Shown here: one piece after another, positions 6,123 to 15,612 of the stretch
Layout: every line of letters begins with the position of its first letter
How positions within the stretch are numbered: position 1 is the stretch's first letter
IMG/VR virus record: IMGVR_UViG_3300032236_001191
Span: 36,558 to 100,557 of that record
Reading direction: 5' to 3' (one strand)
DNA length: 64,000 nucleotides
Source of the DNA: a virus
Position numbers and translations under genes: made by a program
The notes under the pieces: model-generated
What the model was told of the DNA's origin: nothing
Database searches by the model: none
Seen by the model: the letters and a program-made list of their open reading frames with translations, nothing else

Positions 6123-9059
6123 GTGGCAGCAACGCAAAATATGATGACTCCTGGTCAAAACCCTGATGCAAATGAGCAGGGTATGATTGAGGTGCTTGAA
6201 AAGAAGCTGCCTGGAATCTTAAAGATCTTTGAAAAGATTACGGAACAAACTAAAAAACAGTTTAACTATACCCAAAAGACCATGGGTAACTTTAATGGTG
6301 GGGATGCTGGTGGGGGCAAACTTGGCTTAGGTTCATTTGGTTTAAGCAGAGGCCAAGTTGCTCTTGGTATGGGTGTGATGGCTGGTGCCTCATACATGAG
6401 TATGGCACCTAATACTATGTCTGCGGTAACTCAGCGCATGAGTGCAGACTCTATGTCTGGACGCATGAATAGTGCAGGCATGACTTCAAGAAGTATTATT
6501 GCCCAGTCTAATAAATTAGTTGCAGGTGGCGCTACAAGCGCTATGGGCCCTACGATGGCCGCTATGAACCTTTCTTACCAGGGTGGTTACTCAGTAAGCT
6601 CCCTTAGCTCTAAGAACGTTATGGCAAGCCTAGGAGGCCTTAGCGCCCTTACTGGTGGGTCTAACGAGCAGGTAGCTTCTACCATGGCCGGTATGAACGG
6701 TATGGGATTTTTACGTGCCGGAATTAACATCCGTGACTCAAAGGGACAACTTCTTCCAATCCCTCAAATTGTAAACCAAGTTTATAAAGTTTTGTACGGT
6801 GGTCGTACACCTACAGCTGATCAAGCTAATATGCTTCTTAACCCTAACTCAAAGGGTTGGAAGACACTTATGATGATTACTGGCGGAGATGCAAATCTTA
6901 GCCAGACTATTGCTATGGCCGTTCGTGATCGTGCTGCTAATGGTAAAGACCTTGCTAACAACGCATACTCAAGCGCCCAGGGTACTTTAGACCGTATGGG
7001 TGTAAGTAAAGACGCACCTACTAGAGCTAACTTTAGATTTAATAGCAGTGAGAATAAAGTATTACAGGCTACTGAAAAAGGATTAGTAGGCGGATATAAC
7101 GCATCTCTTAACACAGCAGCTGGACTAAACAATGGTTTTGCACAGCTAGCAAGTCTTCTTGGACCGGTTAACGATGGGTTGATGACTCTTAAAGGCATAC
7201 TCCAAACATTTCCTAATGCAGGTAATATGGGCGGAACTGTTTCTGGACTTACTGCTATGGGATCAAACTTAGCTGGTAGCGCACTTCAATACGGAATGAT
7301 GAGTAAAGCATTTGGTGGAGGAGCTGCTGGTTCTGGAGCGTTAGCTGCTACAGAAGAAGCCGCTGTAGTAGGCGGGTCTATGATGAGTCGTCTTAAAGGT
7401 GGATTTGGAAAAGTAGGGTCTAACTTATTTAAGGGTGGACTTGGAAAACTTTTTAAAGGTGGTTTAATTTCTTTAGGCGGAAACCTTGTTGGAGATGTTG
7501 TTAAAGGACATTCTGCAAAAGGTAGTGGACGCTCAAGAGCAGGTAATGCTCTTAAGACTGGCGCTTCTTGGGCTGCAATGGCAAGTTTATTTGCCCCTGA
7601 AACTTTTGGTTTATCTACAGCAATTGCAGGAATTGCAGGCGGTATTTATGGAGCATTTCAGGGTGGTCCTAATGATGGCATGACCTTAAGTAACCCATCA
7701 GATTCTAAGAGCCAAGCTTCAGGATCTGCAACTATGGCATTACCAGTTCCTAAAGGAACTCCTATTACATCTCCTTTTGGACACCGTAAAGGTGGGCAAG
7801 GCATTTCAAGTAACCACCAAGGTATTGACTATGGCGTTGCCGAGAATACAAATATTACCGCTGCAGCAGATGGTGTTGTTACTGAAGTAGGTAACGGTGG
7901 TGGTTACGGTAACTATATTATTATTAAGCACGGAAATAAATCAACTCTTTATGCTCACTTAAATACAGCTTTAGTTAGCAAAGGTCAGTCCGTAAAAAAG
8001 GGAACTGTAATTGCTAAGTCTGGTGGTAAAAAGGGTGCGCCTGGTGCAGGCCACTCTACTGGTCCACACCTTCACTTTGAGTTGCGTGATAATGGTGGTC
8101 GTGGTGCAGGTGGCCGTGTTAACCCTTCAAACTGGTTTGGAAAAACTGCCGGTTGGATTGGTAACCTAGCAAGTAAAGCTTTTGGGTTTGTAAAGAGTGT
8201 ATTAACTGGGCATGACCCATTTGCTTCCCATAGTGGAAGCGTATTGTCACACAATAACAACCCACAATTTAAAGGTCTTTCTGATTTAAGTAGTCCTGGA
8301 ATTTCTGGATTACTTTCACAAAATGTTTCTCGTGGTAGACCTATTGGGTGGGAAGATATTGTCAACAAAGTTGGCGCTAAAAATATTGCAAAGCTAAAGG
8401 GCAATCCAAACTCTGTGGGCGATGTATATACCCCTGCAGATGGAGATGCGGGCCATATGGTTGGTGGCAGCCGTAAGGGTCTTATGAAAATGCTCTATGC
8501 CCAAGGCTTCAGAGGGGCTGGTTTAGAGACTGCGTTTGCTGTAGCACTTGCTGAGTCTGGTGGAGTAAGCCGAAGAAACTATAGCCTTAAAACTGGTGAT
8601 GATTCTTATGGCGCATTTCAGATTAATATGCTTGGGTCATTAGGTCCTGCACGTAGAAAGAAATTTGGTCTTAGTAAAGACTCTGACCTTCTTGACGGTA
8701 AAACCAACTTAAGAGTTGCGTATACAATGTCCCATGAAGGAAATAATTTTAAAGCTTGGTCCACATACAAGAACGGTAAATTTGCTTCCTACCTAGACGA
8801 TGCCTATAAAACTGAAAAAGCTGCAGGTATCGGTGGCGGCACACAAGCTGTCGGTGTGGGTAGTATGCCAGAGCACAACATGTCTCATGGCAGGTCTGGT
8901 GGGGGAGCCCACCTCAGTGCCAACACAAACATAGAGGTTAAAGTTAATATGCAAGTGCATATTGAACGCTCTAGTTTCCAAGAAGCGGATAAGATGTTTA
9001 AGCAATTTGCCCACCGTATTGAGACAGATTTACGACACCACATTGGAGGAACTTACTAA
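6123..9059 (+). CDS. Tape measure protein with M23 and lysozyme-like domains
   Basis: A 978-residue protein, the longest gene of the early tail block, starting at GTG after GGTGGTGAG. The N-terminal half is Met/Gly/Ala-rich and repetitive, as in tape measures. Residues about 540-680 are an M23 metallopeptidase with NHQGIDYG and HLHFEL (metal ligands). Residues about 775-890 are a lytic transglycosylase-like domain with ALAESGG, whose Glu is the likely catalytic residue, and GAFQINMLG. It sets tail length and probably opens peptidoglycan during entry. Confidence 0.88.
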   Translation: MAATQNMMTPGQNPDANEQGMIEVLEKKLPGILKIFEKITEQTKKQFNYTQKTMGNFNGGDAGGGKLGLGSFGLSRGQVALGMGVMAGASYMSMAPNTMSAVTQRMSADSMSGRMNSAGMTSRSIIAQSNKLVAGGATSAMGPTMAAMNLSYQGGYSVSSLSSKNVMASLGGLSALTGGSNEQVASTMAGMNGMGFLRAGINIRDSKGQLLPIPQIVNQVYKVLYGGRTPTADQANMLLNPNSKGWKTLMMITGGDANLSQTIAMAVRDRAANGKDLANNAYSSAQGTLDRMGVSKDAPTRANFRFNSSENKVLQATEKGLVGGYNASLNTAAGLNNGFAQLASLLGPVNDGLMTLKGILQTFPNAGNMGGTVSGLTAMGSNLAGSALQYGMMSKAFGGGAAGSGALAATEEAAVVGGSMMSRLKGGFGKVGSNLFKGGLGKLFKGGLISLGGNLVGDVVKGHSAKGSGRSRAGNALKTGASWAAMASLFAPETFGLSTAIAGIAGGIYGAFQGGPNDGMTLSNPSDSKSQASGSATMALPVPKGTPITSPFGHRKGGQGISSNHQGIDYGVAENTNITAAADGVVTEVGNGGGYGNYIIIKHGNKSTLYAHLNTALVSKGQSVKKGTVIAKSGGKKGAPGAGHSTGPHLHFELRDNGGRGAGGRVNPSNWFGKTAGWIGNLASKAFGFVKSVLTGHDPFASHSGSVLSHNNNPQFKGLSDLSSPGISGLLSQNVSRGRPIGWEDIVNKVGAKNIAKLKGNPNSVGDVYTPADGDAGHMVGGSRKGLMKMLYAQGFRGAGLETAFAVALAESGGVSRRNYSLKTGDDSYGAFQINMLGSLGPARRKKFGLSKDSDLLDGKTNLRVAYTMSHEGNNFKAWSTYKNGKFASYLDDAYKTEKAAGIGGGTQAVGVGSMPEHNMSHGRSGGGAHLSANTNIEVKVNMQVHIERSSFQEADKMFKQFAHRIETDLRHHIGGTY

Positions 9060-10813
9060 TGGCCGTAGATTACTACTACACTCAATATCTTCAGCAGGCA
9101 GTAAATCAAACATATGAGAGTATTGATATTCCCAATGTTTCTGTATCTTGGTCTGACTTTTTAGTTAATACAGGCGGAGTGGCTGGCACAAATCAAGCAG
9201 GAAGCTATACTGGAAATTACAACCTTTTAGGTTGGGTTATAAAGGTATACAAAAAAGAAAGCCCTAGTTCTCCTGCTGTTTTAATGACCTCAGATGATGT
9301 TACCGTACGCTTTGGTGCTCCAGACGGTCCTTTAGCCCAATACTACAAAGGCGTTAAGATTACTAATGGGGGTAAAGCTTTTTATATTGAAGTTAACTAT
9401 GACAATGTACTAGCTGCAAAAAAACCTTTAGTACTTAAGCCTGTAATGGCAGTAACTCTAAAGTCTAACGGTAACCACGTATCTTATAGCAAATCCGCTT
9501 CTGGTATAGATCTGCAAAGCGTTACTTTTACCCAAAGTCAAACTTATCCACCTATACCTACAGCGTTAATTGCTGCTGTAAGCCCGGGTTATGACCCAGG
9601 ATTAAATAATGGAAACACATCTAATATTCATTATAATTTTGCTACCAAGCAGTATGTAGGCATTCAAATGGTTACAGACAGCAAAACAAATACAACGTCT
9701 TATTATGCACTTTATTACGACCCAAAAACTAAAAAACAAGTTGGGGATAAAGTATACCTTGGAAAAGAAAAAGCAAACTCTAGGGGTAAAGTTTGGGCAA
9801 AAGGACAAGCTCTTTTAATTGATGCTATTGATAGCCAAAATAAGACAAGTGCTGTTGGAGACTCTACAAAACGCTATCATGATAGTGTAGTCCCAGATCA
9901 ACCTGCAGCTACCTCTCCTGCCCCACCGTACCCTACAGACTCAAATAGATGGAATCCTCCTACCCACCTATACACTAAAAACTTTTCAACAGGGTTGTTT
10001 TTAAATAGTTTAATTAAAAATGATAAACAACTTTTAGATAGTACCCTTAATAATAGCGAGATTCTTCCAGGTATGGAATTTCTTTCTACAAACTATAGCG
10101 TTCCTAGCACCCTATACAGCATTAATACTAATCTTTTTGAACCTAGTTTAGGTCATATTGGTAATATGTACCAAGATGCTGCTACTGCAAAAGCTATTAA
10201 CCAAGACCACCCAGATAAACAATGGGGATTTAGGTTTATGTATAATCCTAATCAAATTGGGTATAGCAATACTGCGGATAATAGTGTTGACTATACACTT
10301 GGTCAGGCAGATCCAGCTAACCTATTAGCTGGCAATATGACGGTTAATTTTCAACTGTATATTAATAGAATTATCGATATGTCATATCTTCGGGGTACTC
10401 AAGCCCCTGGACAAATGGGGTATGCAAGACAGCTTACCCAAGATGAAAAAGACGGGTTAACGTACCGTGGTACTGAATATGACCTAGAATTTTTATACCG
10501 AGTTCTTGGTGGAGATCCAATTAAAAATAACGCAACAATTGGTGCCGCAGGAAACTTAGGAGTAAGCGCAGATATTGGGCTTATTAAAGCTGTTCCTATA
10601 TGGTTGTCTATTAACCCTGTGTATAAACTTTTTGGTGCTGTAGCTAGTATGTCCGTAAACCATGTTTTATTTACTATGGATATGGTACCTATGTTAACTA
10701 CTGTAGACATTACCTTTAACCGTTTTCCTGCCTTATTTAACCTTGCGGATAGCGATCCAAAGTCTGATTCACGTCAAGCCTTTAAAAAGTTTATTACCGG
10801 AAAGGCGCAGTAG
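9059..10813 (+). CDS. Large baseplate or tail protein
   Basis: A 584-residue protein starting in a TAATG overlap with the tape measure. It contains many Tyr/Asn-rich beta segments, no enzymatic motif, and a C-terminal MSVNHVLFTMDMVPMLTTVD followed by FNRFPALFNLADSD. Its place between tape measure and the LysM baseplate protein suggests a baseplate or hub-peripheral role. The exact equivalent in T4 is not clear from sequence. Confidence 0.55.
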   Translation: MAVDYYYTQYLQQAVNQTYESIDIPNVSVSWSDFLVNTGGVAGTNQAGSYTGNYNLLGWVIKVYKKESPSSPAVLMTSDDVTVRFGAPDGPLAQYYKGVKITNGGKAFYIEVNYDNVLAAKKPLVLKPVMAVTLKSNGNHVSYSKSASGIDLQSVTFTQSQTYPPIPTALIAAVSPGYDPGLNNGNTSNIHYNFATKQYVGIQMVTDSKTNTTSYYALYYDPKTKKQVGDKVYLGKEKANSRGKVWAKGQALLIDAIDSQNKTSAVGDSTKRYHDSVVPDQPAATSPAPPYPTDSNRWNPPTHLYTKNFSTGLFLNSLIKNDKQLLDSTLNNSEILPGMEFLSTNYSVPSTLYSINTNLFEPSLGHIGNMYQDAATAKAINQDHPDKQWGFRFMYNPNQIGYSNTADNSVDYTLGQADPANLLAGNMTVNFQLYINRIIDMSYLRGTQAPGQMGYARQLTQDEKDGLTYRGTEYDLEFLYRVLGGDPIKNNATIGAAGNLGVSADIGLIKAVPIWLSINPVYKLFGAVASMSVNHVLFTMDMVPMLTTVDITFNRFPALFNLADSDPKSDSRQAFKKFITGKAQ

Positions 10814-10816
10814 TAA

Positions 10817-11110
10817 ATGGCTAAAACTAATATCGAAAGAGTTTCTAGGTATAACGATGGACCACTACTTCAGCTGCCGTATGAGCATACCAACACCTAT
10901 GCAATCAGCGTATACCGCAATTGGGTTAAATCTAAGACAGTAAGCTATAAAGAGTATACCTGGGTATCAGGAGATACTTTGGCCAGCCTTGCAGTTAAGT
11001 ACTGTGGCGGCGCTAAATACTGGTGGGAAATTATGGATATCAACCCTGAAATTACAGACCCTTTTTATATCGATCCTGGCACAATTATAAGAGTTCCATA
11101 TGGCAACTAA
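10817..11110 (+). CDS. LysM-like baseplate protein
   Basis: A 97-residue protein whose second half (residues about 45-95) is a LysM-type fold: EYTWVSGDTLASLAVKYCGG, then WWEIMDINPEI and PGTIIRVPYG. Phage baseplates often carry such a gp53/LysM protein that bridges hub and wedge. The upstream gene ends 3 bases before. Confidence 0.8.
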   Translation: MAKTNIERVSRYNDGPLLQLPYEHTNTYAISVYRNWVKSKTVSYKEYTWVSGDTLASLAVKYCGGAKYWWEIMDINPEITDPFYIDPGTIIRVPYGN

Positions 11111-11957
11111 TTTTTCTAATGTACCGGTTTACCTGCCATATCCTTGGCGAGATCAAACTCTTAATTCTGATTTTAAGGTTAGATTCCCAGACTTTGCAGA
11201 ACAGCCTAAGATTATCTTTACCGGAGCAGATCTTACACAAACTCAAGCTGAACATGATAGATTAGTTCTTTATGTTAAAGGTAAACCGTTTAGACTTGAG
11301 GACACCGTTAAATCGGAAGATCTTGTTGTTTTTACCTATACAACAGATAAAAATGTAGTTGAGTGGCATGGGTATGTAACTAGCATTGAACAAAACTCTG
11401 ATATTCAAGGCGTAGCGCAAACCTTTATTAATTGTATTGGTGCATCCTATGTATTTAAAGATACTGATCAAAAGATTTATAGGGATGTTACGGCAGACCA
11501 GGTTGTTGCTAGGGTATGCCAAAAGCATTCTTTTTCTGCCAATACTCAACGGCATCCTCGTGTAAAATCTTCTATCTCTCAAACTGGTCAATCAGATTGG
11601 CAGTTTCTTAGGTCTTTGGCTATGCAAACAGGGTACGCTTTACGGGCAGATAATACTACCATTACCTTTTGCTCTAAAAATAAAATTACTGATGCTAAAA
11701 AAACATCTGCCCCATACTTTTACTATATAGACTCACCTACTGGTGGAAACGTACCTACTACTCTTAGAACTCTTGGAAGCATAGTTGCCTTTAAACCTAT
11801 TATCTCTGATTACTCCCCTGAAATGGGTGTTACTGTAGATAGGGTAGTAAGTGGATTTAACATAGCTGCACAGACCACTGTAAAAACTACACACCCACAT
11901 TTTGTTAATACTTCAGGTAAAGGTGCTGTAACTCCAAGTCAGGATTACTTCTCATGA
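11100..11957 (+). CDS. Baseplate hub protein, N-terminal half (gpD/gp27-like)
   Basis: A 285-residue protein with the fold signatures of late-control gene D/gp27 hubs: an N-terminal beta domain (WHGYVTSIEQNSDIQGVAQTF) and a second domain with SDWQFLRSLAMQTGYALRAD, a hallmark of this family. It ends abruptly after a His/Gly-rich linker. The next gene starts in an ATGA overlap and carries what looks like the remaining hub domain. Confidence 0.75.
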   Translation: MATNFSNVPVYLPYPWRDQTLNSDFKVRFPDFAEQPKIIFTGADLTQTQAEHDRLVLYVKGKPFRLEDTVKSEDLVVFTYTTDKNVVEWHGYVTSIEQNSDIQGVAQTFINCIGASYVFKDTDQKIYRDVTADQVVARVCQKHSFSANTQRHPRVKSSISQTGQSDWQFLRSLAMQTGYALRADNTTITFCSKNKITDAKKTSAPYFYYIDSPTGGNVPTTLRTLGSIVAFKPIISDYSPEMGVTVDRVVSGFNIAAQTTVKTTHPHFVNTSGKGAVTPSQDYFS

Positions 11958-12553
11958 CAAGTGCGTTTTCTAATCCTAATCCTAAAGCTAAATTTAAAAA
12001 GCATTATGTTCATGAGGTAGTTGCAAATGCTAATGACTCTAAGCTTCTTGCCCTTGACATGGCAAATACGCATAGATATCAGTATAGAGCTACTGTTACA
12101 GTTGCCGGTAATTCTTTAGTTAAACCTTATGATCCAATATACCTGGATGGCTTGCCAAATGGTATGTCTGGTTACTGGACAGTAATATCAGTAACCCATG
12201 GTTTTGGTGGTATGGATGGATACTACATAATGACTCTTACTGTTGGAACTGATGTGCTGGGGGATGTAAATCCAGACGCTGCTACCGCTATTCCAAAAAG
12301 AGATGTTGAAGGAGAGTTGGCTGGAACCTCTTTAGAAACTTATGACACGATGATTTCTAAATACTCTACTTCGCCAAACTCTTCAGACTTTCCAGCAATA
12401 TACACCGATGCGGTAAGCCCAAAGGTAACCCCACCCCATACAACCATTCCTAACCCAACTCAGGATATTTATGCAGTAACCCCACCCACGTTTAAATCTG
12501 GTAAACGTGCTGTAAAATGGACCTCTACAAGTTCTGGGAGGGTTATTCGATGA
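11954..12553 (+). CDS. Baseplate hub protein, C-terminal half
   Basis: A 199-residue protein that reads like the last domain of a gpD-type hub: ALDMANTHRYQYRATVTVAGN, then YLDGLPNGMSGYWTVISVTHGF. In single-chain hubs these follow the segment found in the upstream gene. The ATGA overlap (11954-11957) makes equal, coupled synthesis likely. The C-terminal 60 residues are Pro/Thr-rich and probably flexible. Confidence 0.7.
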   Translation: MTSAFSNPNPKAKFKKHYVHEVVANANDSKLLALDMANTHRYQYRATVTVAGNSLVKPYDPIYLDGLPNGMSGYWTVISVTHGFGGMDGYYIMTLTVGTDVLGDVNPDAATAIPKRDVEGELAGTSLETYDTMISKYSTSPNSSDFPAIYTDAVSPKVTPPHTTIPNPTQDIYAVTPPTFKSGKRAVKWTSTSSGRVIR

Positions 12554-13077
12554 ATGCCGATTTACAACAAAATTTGCAGTACTCTATGGATCCTTTAGGC
12601 AGAGTACGTTTTTATGGTATCTATCCTGGGGTAGTGACTGATAATAATGATCCCCTAAAAAAGAATCGATTAAAGATTCAGGTGCTTCAACCTACAGGTG
12701 GTGAGGTTAGTAATTGGGCTGAAGCCTGCATGCCAGTTACAAGCATCTCAAACCATCCCGATCATCAAGAGCATACCGCCTCACAAATCGCAGCTTTGCT
12801 AACCACTTCATCAGTATCTGCCTCTGATCCTCAGGGAGGATCCATTACTATCCCTGCGTTAACGGTGGTAGCAAAAGCTGGAGCAGGTACACTTAAGCAT
12901 ACCCATAAGTCAGATGCCAACTCTGCCCAGAAATGGAATGATAAGGCTGAGCTAGCTTTGGCCTCTACAGCGGAGCATACGCCCCACCGTTTAGTGCCAA
13001 ATATTGGACAGACTGTGTGGGTTATGTTTATTGCCGGAGACCCTGATTACCCTGTATGGATGGGAGTAAAACTATGA
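12550..13077 (+). CDS. Baseplate spike protein with OB fold (gpV/gp5 type)
   Basis: 175 residues from the ATGA overlap with the previous gene; an in-frame ATG at 12517 is less likely. The N-terminus has GRVRFYGIYPGVVTDNNDP and KNRLKIQV, the gp5/gpV OB-fold start, and the C-terminus VPNIGQTVWVMFIAGDPDYP, its closing strands. A Gly/His/Thr linker lies between. There is no lysozyme domain, unlike T4 gp5; the tape measure carries the hydrolases instead. Confidence 0.8.
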   Translation: MNADLQQNLQYSMDPLGRVRFYGIYPGVVTDNNDPLKKNRLKIQVLQPTGGEVSNWAEACMPVTSISNHPDHQEHTASQIAALLTTSSVSASDPQGGSITIPALTVVAKAGAGTLKHTHKSDANSAQKWNDKAELALASTAEHTPHRLVPNIGQTVWVMFIAGDPDYPVWMGVKL

Positions 13078-13487
13078 GTGCTATTTCGTATCCATTTACC
13101 TTGGATTCTATCGGTGTACTTACAGCTACTAACAATCCTGCAAAAATTTATTTGGATAGGCTTCTTACGCTACTTTCTACTGAAATTGGTTCTAGACCTA
13201 TGTCCCCTACATACGGCATAGATCTTCAAAGATTTTTGTTTGAAAATGATAGCATTCATATTGGCGGTCTTAATAACTCTTTAGGAAAATCTATAGACGC
13301 AGCTATCAGGTCTGCGGTAAACATTTGGATGCCTGACATTAGCGTTGAGGCTATTAACTATGGAGCACCAAATTTTGATGGTATAGCCACTGTGTCTATC
13401 CTAATAAGGCTCCCTAATGATTTGACTACAAGTTTAGATATAACTACGGCAGTATTTCTTAATACAGGAACGGTGACAAAACTATAA
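13074..13487 (+). CDS. Baseplate wedge protein, gp25/gpW-like
   Basis: 137 residues starting in an ATGA overlap. It has the gp25 pattern: LLTLLSTEIGSRPMSPTYGIDL followed by IRSAVNIWMPDISVEAI. gp25 homologues nucleate sheath assembly in contractile tails. Located between the spike and J genes as usual. Confidence 0.88.
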   Translation: MSAISYPFTLDSIGVLTATNNPAKIYLDRLLTLLSTEIGSRPMSPTYGIDLQRFLFENDSIHIGGLNNSLGKSIDAAIRSAVNIWMPDISVEAINYGAPNFDGIATVSILIRLPNDLTTSLDITTAVFLNTGTVTKL

Positions 13488-15040
13488 TGAGCGAAATTCA
13501 AATTGACTATACCTCTAGAGATTATGCTGCTCTTAAGTCGGACCTTATTAATCTTATCAGTACTAATACCGGTAAAGCTTGGACTCCCACAGATAGCTCT
13601 GACCTAGGCAACGTATTAGTAGAAAGCTTTGCATATATGGGCGACATTATGTCGTACTATATTGACCGAGTTGCTAATGAAACCACCGTTGCTTCTGCCG
13701 TTAAAACAGATACCCTACTTGGGTTTGCATCTCTTTACGGATTTAAACCTTCTGGCCCAACTCCAGCTACAGTTACCCTAAACTTTACAAATAATGCAGC
13801 CTATTCTGTTGACCTACCTATCGGCACTCAAGTAATGGCCCCACTTACTTACGGACCATTTGCTCAAGCCTACTTTGAAACTACCCAAGCCTATACAGCT
13901 GTTCAACCTGGCCAATCAGTTAATATAACAGCTGTAGAAGGTAAAACAGTAAATACCGATAAAGAAGACTTTATTGATGCCGTATTCCACAAGCCGCTGC
14001 CAGCTAATATTGGTACATCCGATGGTTCAGCCAACCAAGAGTTTGTAATCTTAGATAAGTATATTGTAGATAGCTCTTTAACTGTGTATGTTGGACAAGG
14101 TATTGCGTTTTCTCCATGGAAGTATGTGGATACATTAGTGGAGTATGGCCCAAATGATCTTGTCTTTACAACACAACAAAATGCTGACAATACGCTTACA
14201 GTAATGTTTGGTGACGGAGTAAATGGTTCTATACCACCTTCAAACCAGTTAATCAGCGCTTTGTATAAAGTTAGCGTAGGAAAGTATGGCAATATTGTTT
14301 CTGGTGCTGTTACTGAACTTACCTTTGTACCTGGAAATGTTGATCCTCAAGTTATTACTTACTTTACCGTAACTAACAGCGCTGCAGCTATCGGGGGTTC
14401 AGATTCTGATGATACCACCCAACTAAGAAAGAAGATTAAAGCTGCTGTCGTAGCTCGTCGTAGAGCGGTAACGCTTTCAGACTATGAGTACTTGGCATCT
14501 CAAGTTAGCCTTGTAGGTAGAGCTAAAGCATCTGCTTCAGTCTATAGCTCTGTTAATATTTATATTCAATCTCAAAATGATGGGTCTGTTACTCCAGGCC
14601 TTGTTTCAGGTATTCCTACACCTGCTTGGACTAATCTTCAAACGGCTGTTCAAAATTATATGGCTGATAAGGTACCGGTAGGAACTACAGTTACTGTACT
14701 ACAGCCTACATATGTTCCTATTTATTTAACTGTAAACGTATCTATTCAGGCAGCTCAAAAACAAAGCACTATGAAACTTGCTGTATATAAAGCTCTTCTT
14801 ACAGCAGACACTGGTCTTTTCTCATATGCTAAGAATGAGTTTGGTCGTTCTATTGTTAAGTCCTCTATTATTTCTACTATCCTTGGAATAACCGGCGGTA
14901 GCGTATTAGATGCTACGGTGACCCAGTTAAACATCGATAACGGAAGTAGCGCAAACTCAATCGTACTCAGTCCTAACCAAATTCCGTACCTTACACCGGC
15001 AAACCTCACAATTAACATCACCGGCGGAATCGCCCTCTAA
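13487..15040 (+). CDS. Baseplate J-like protein (gp6-like)
   Basis: A 517-residue wedge protein. It starts with IDYTSRDYAALKSDLI and NVLVESFAYMGDIMSYYIDR, typical of phage J/gp6 proteins, followed by a middle domain with MFGDGVNGSIPPSNQLISALY, the J-family signature. It forms the ring that controls sheath contraction. Overlaps the gp25-like gene by one base. Confidence 0.92.
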   Translation: MSEIQIDYTSRDYAALKSDLINLISTNTGKAWTPTDSSDLGNVLVESFAYMGDIMSYYIDRVANETTVASAVKTDTLLGFASLYGFKPSGPTPATVTLNFTNNAAYSVDLPIGTQVMAPLTYGPFAQAYFETTQAYTAVQPGQSVNITAVEGKTVNTDKEDFIDAVFHKPLPANIGTSDGSANQEFVILDKYIVDSSLTVYVGQGIAFSPWKYVDTLVEYGPNDLVFTTQQNADNTLTVMFGDGVNGSIPPSNQLISALYKVSVGKYGNIVSGAVTELTFVPGNVDPQVITYFTVTNSAAAIGGSDSDDTTQLRKKIKAAVVARRRAVTLSDYEYLASQVSLVGRAKASASVYSSVNIYIQSQNDGSVTPGLVSGIPTPAWTNLQTAVQNYMADKVPVGTTVTVLQPTYVPIYLTVNVSIQAAQKQSTMKLAVYKALLTADTGLFSYAKNEFGRSIVKSSIISTILGITGGSVLDATVTQLNIDNGSSANSIVLSPNQIPYLTPANLTINITGGIAL

Positions 15041-15054
15041 GATAGGTAGGTAAA

Positions 15055-15603
15055 ATGGCAGCCTCATACCCAACGCAACCGGCAAACTTTATTGCCAAAG
15101 TTGACGTACAAGATACGGTTTATGCAGACCATATCAACACTCTTCAAAATGAAGTGTATGCAATTGAAACTATTGTTGGAAGCAACCCAAATGTTTCTAA
15201 TTATACGGGTTCATTTTCTTTAACAAATACATGGACTAGCCTTACTGATCGCATTACCAATATTGAACGTGGTTTGGTAAACGGCGTTGGCGGTACCAGC
15301 CCTTATTTTGTTAAGACTGGCGATTCAATTACCAGCTCTGTGGGACAAGTTGGAATTACCGTACGCCCAGTTACAAACAACACTTCAGACCTCATTCAAA
15401 CCCAAGCTACAGACGGAACAGTAGGGTTTAAAGTAGACTATACTGGTAAACCTAAAGTGGGAACATATAACGTGCTGTATGTAAACAGTACAGACTATGC
15501 GTCTTTATTAGCGGCAATTGCTAACGCTAATGCGGCGGCAGCTGCTGCTGCTACCGCTGCGGCTGCAAACCCATTTAATCCATTCCTACTCGGAGGGCTT
15601 TAA
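15055..15603 (+). CDS. Baseplate-proximal fibre or linker protein
   Basis: A 182-residue protein. The N-terminal half has DVQDTVYADHINTLQNEVYAIE and TSLTDRITNIERGL, a pattern found at the start of many phage tail fibres. The middle is beta-rich, and an Ala-rich segment (about residues 155-172) precedes a short NPFNPFLLGGL end. Probably a short fibre or connector for the giant protein that follows. Confidence 0.6.
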   Translation: MAASYPTQPANFIAKVDVQDTVYADHINTLQNEVYAIETIVGSNPNVSNYTGSFSLTNTWTSLTDRITNIERGLVNGVGGTSPYFVKTGDSITSSVGQVGITVRPVTNNTSDLIQTQATDGTVGFKVDYTGKPKVGTYNVLYVNSTDYASLLAAIANANAAAAAAATAAAANPFNPFLLGGL

Positions 15604-15612
15604 TACTAGATT

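Noticed and set aside
12517-12549. Upstream ATG of the spike gene
   Set aside because: The ATGA overlap at 12550 fits the neighbouring gene style; the longer start lies deep inside the previous gene.
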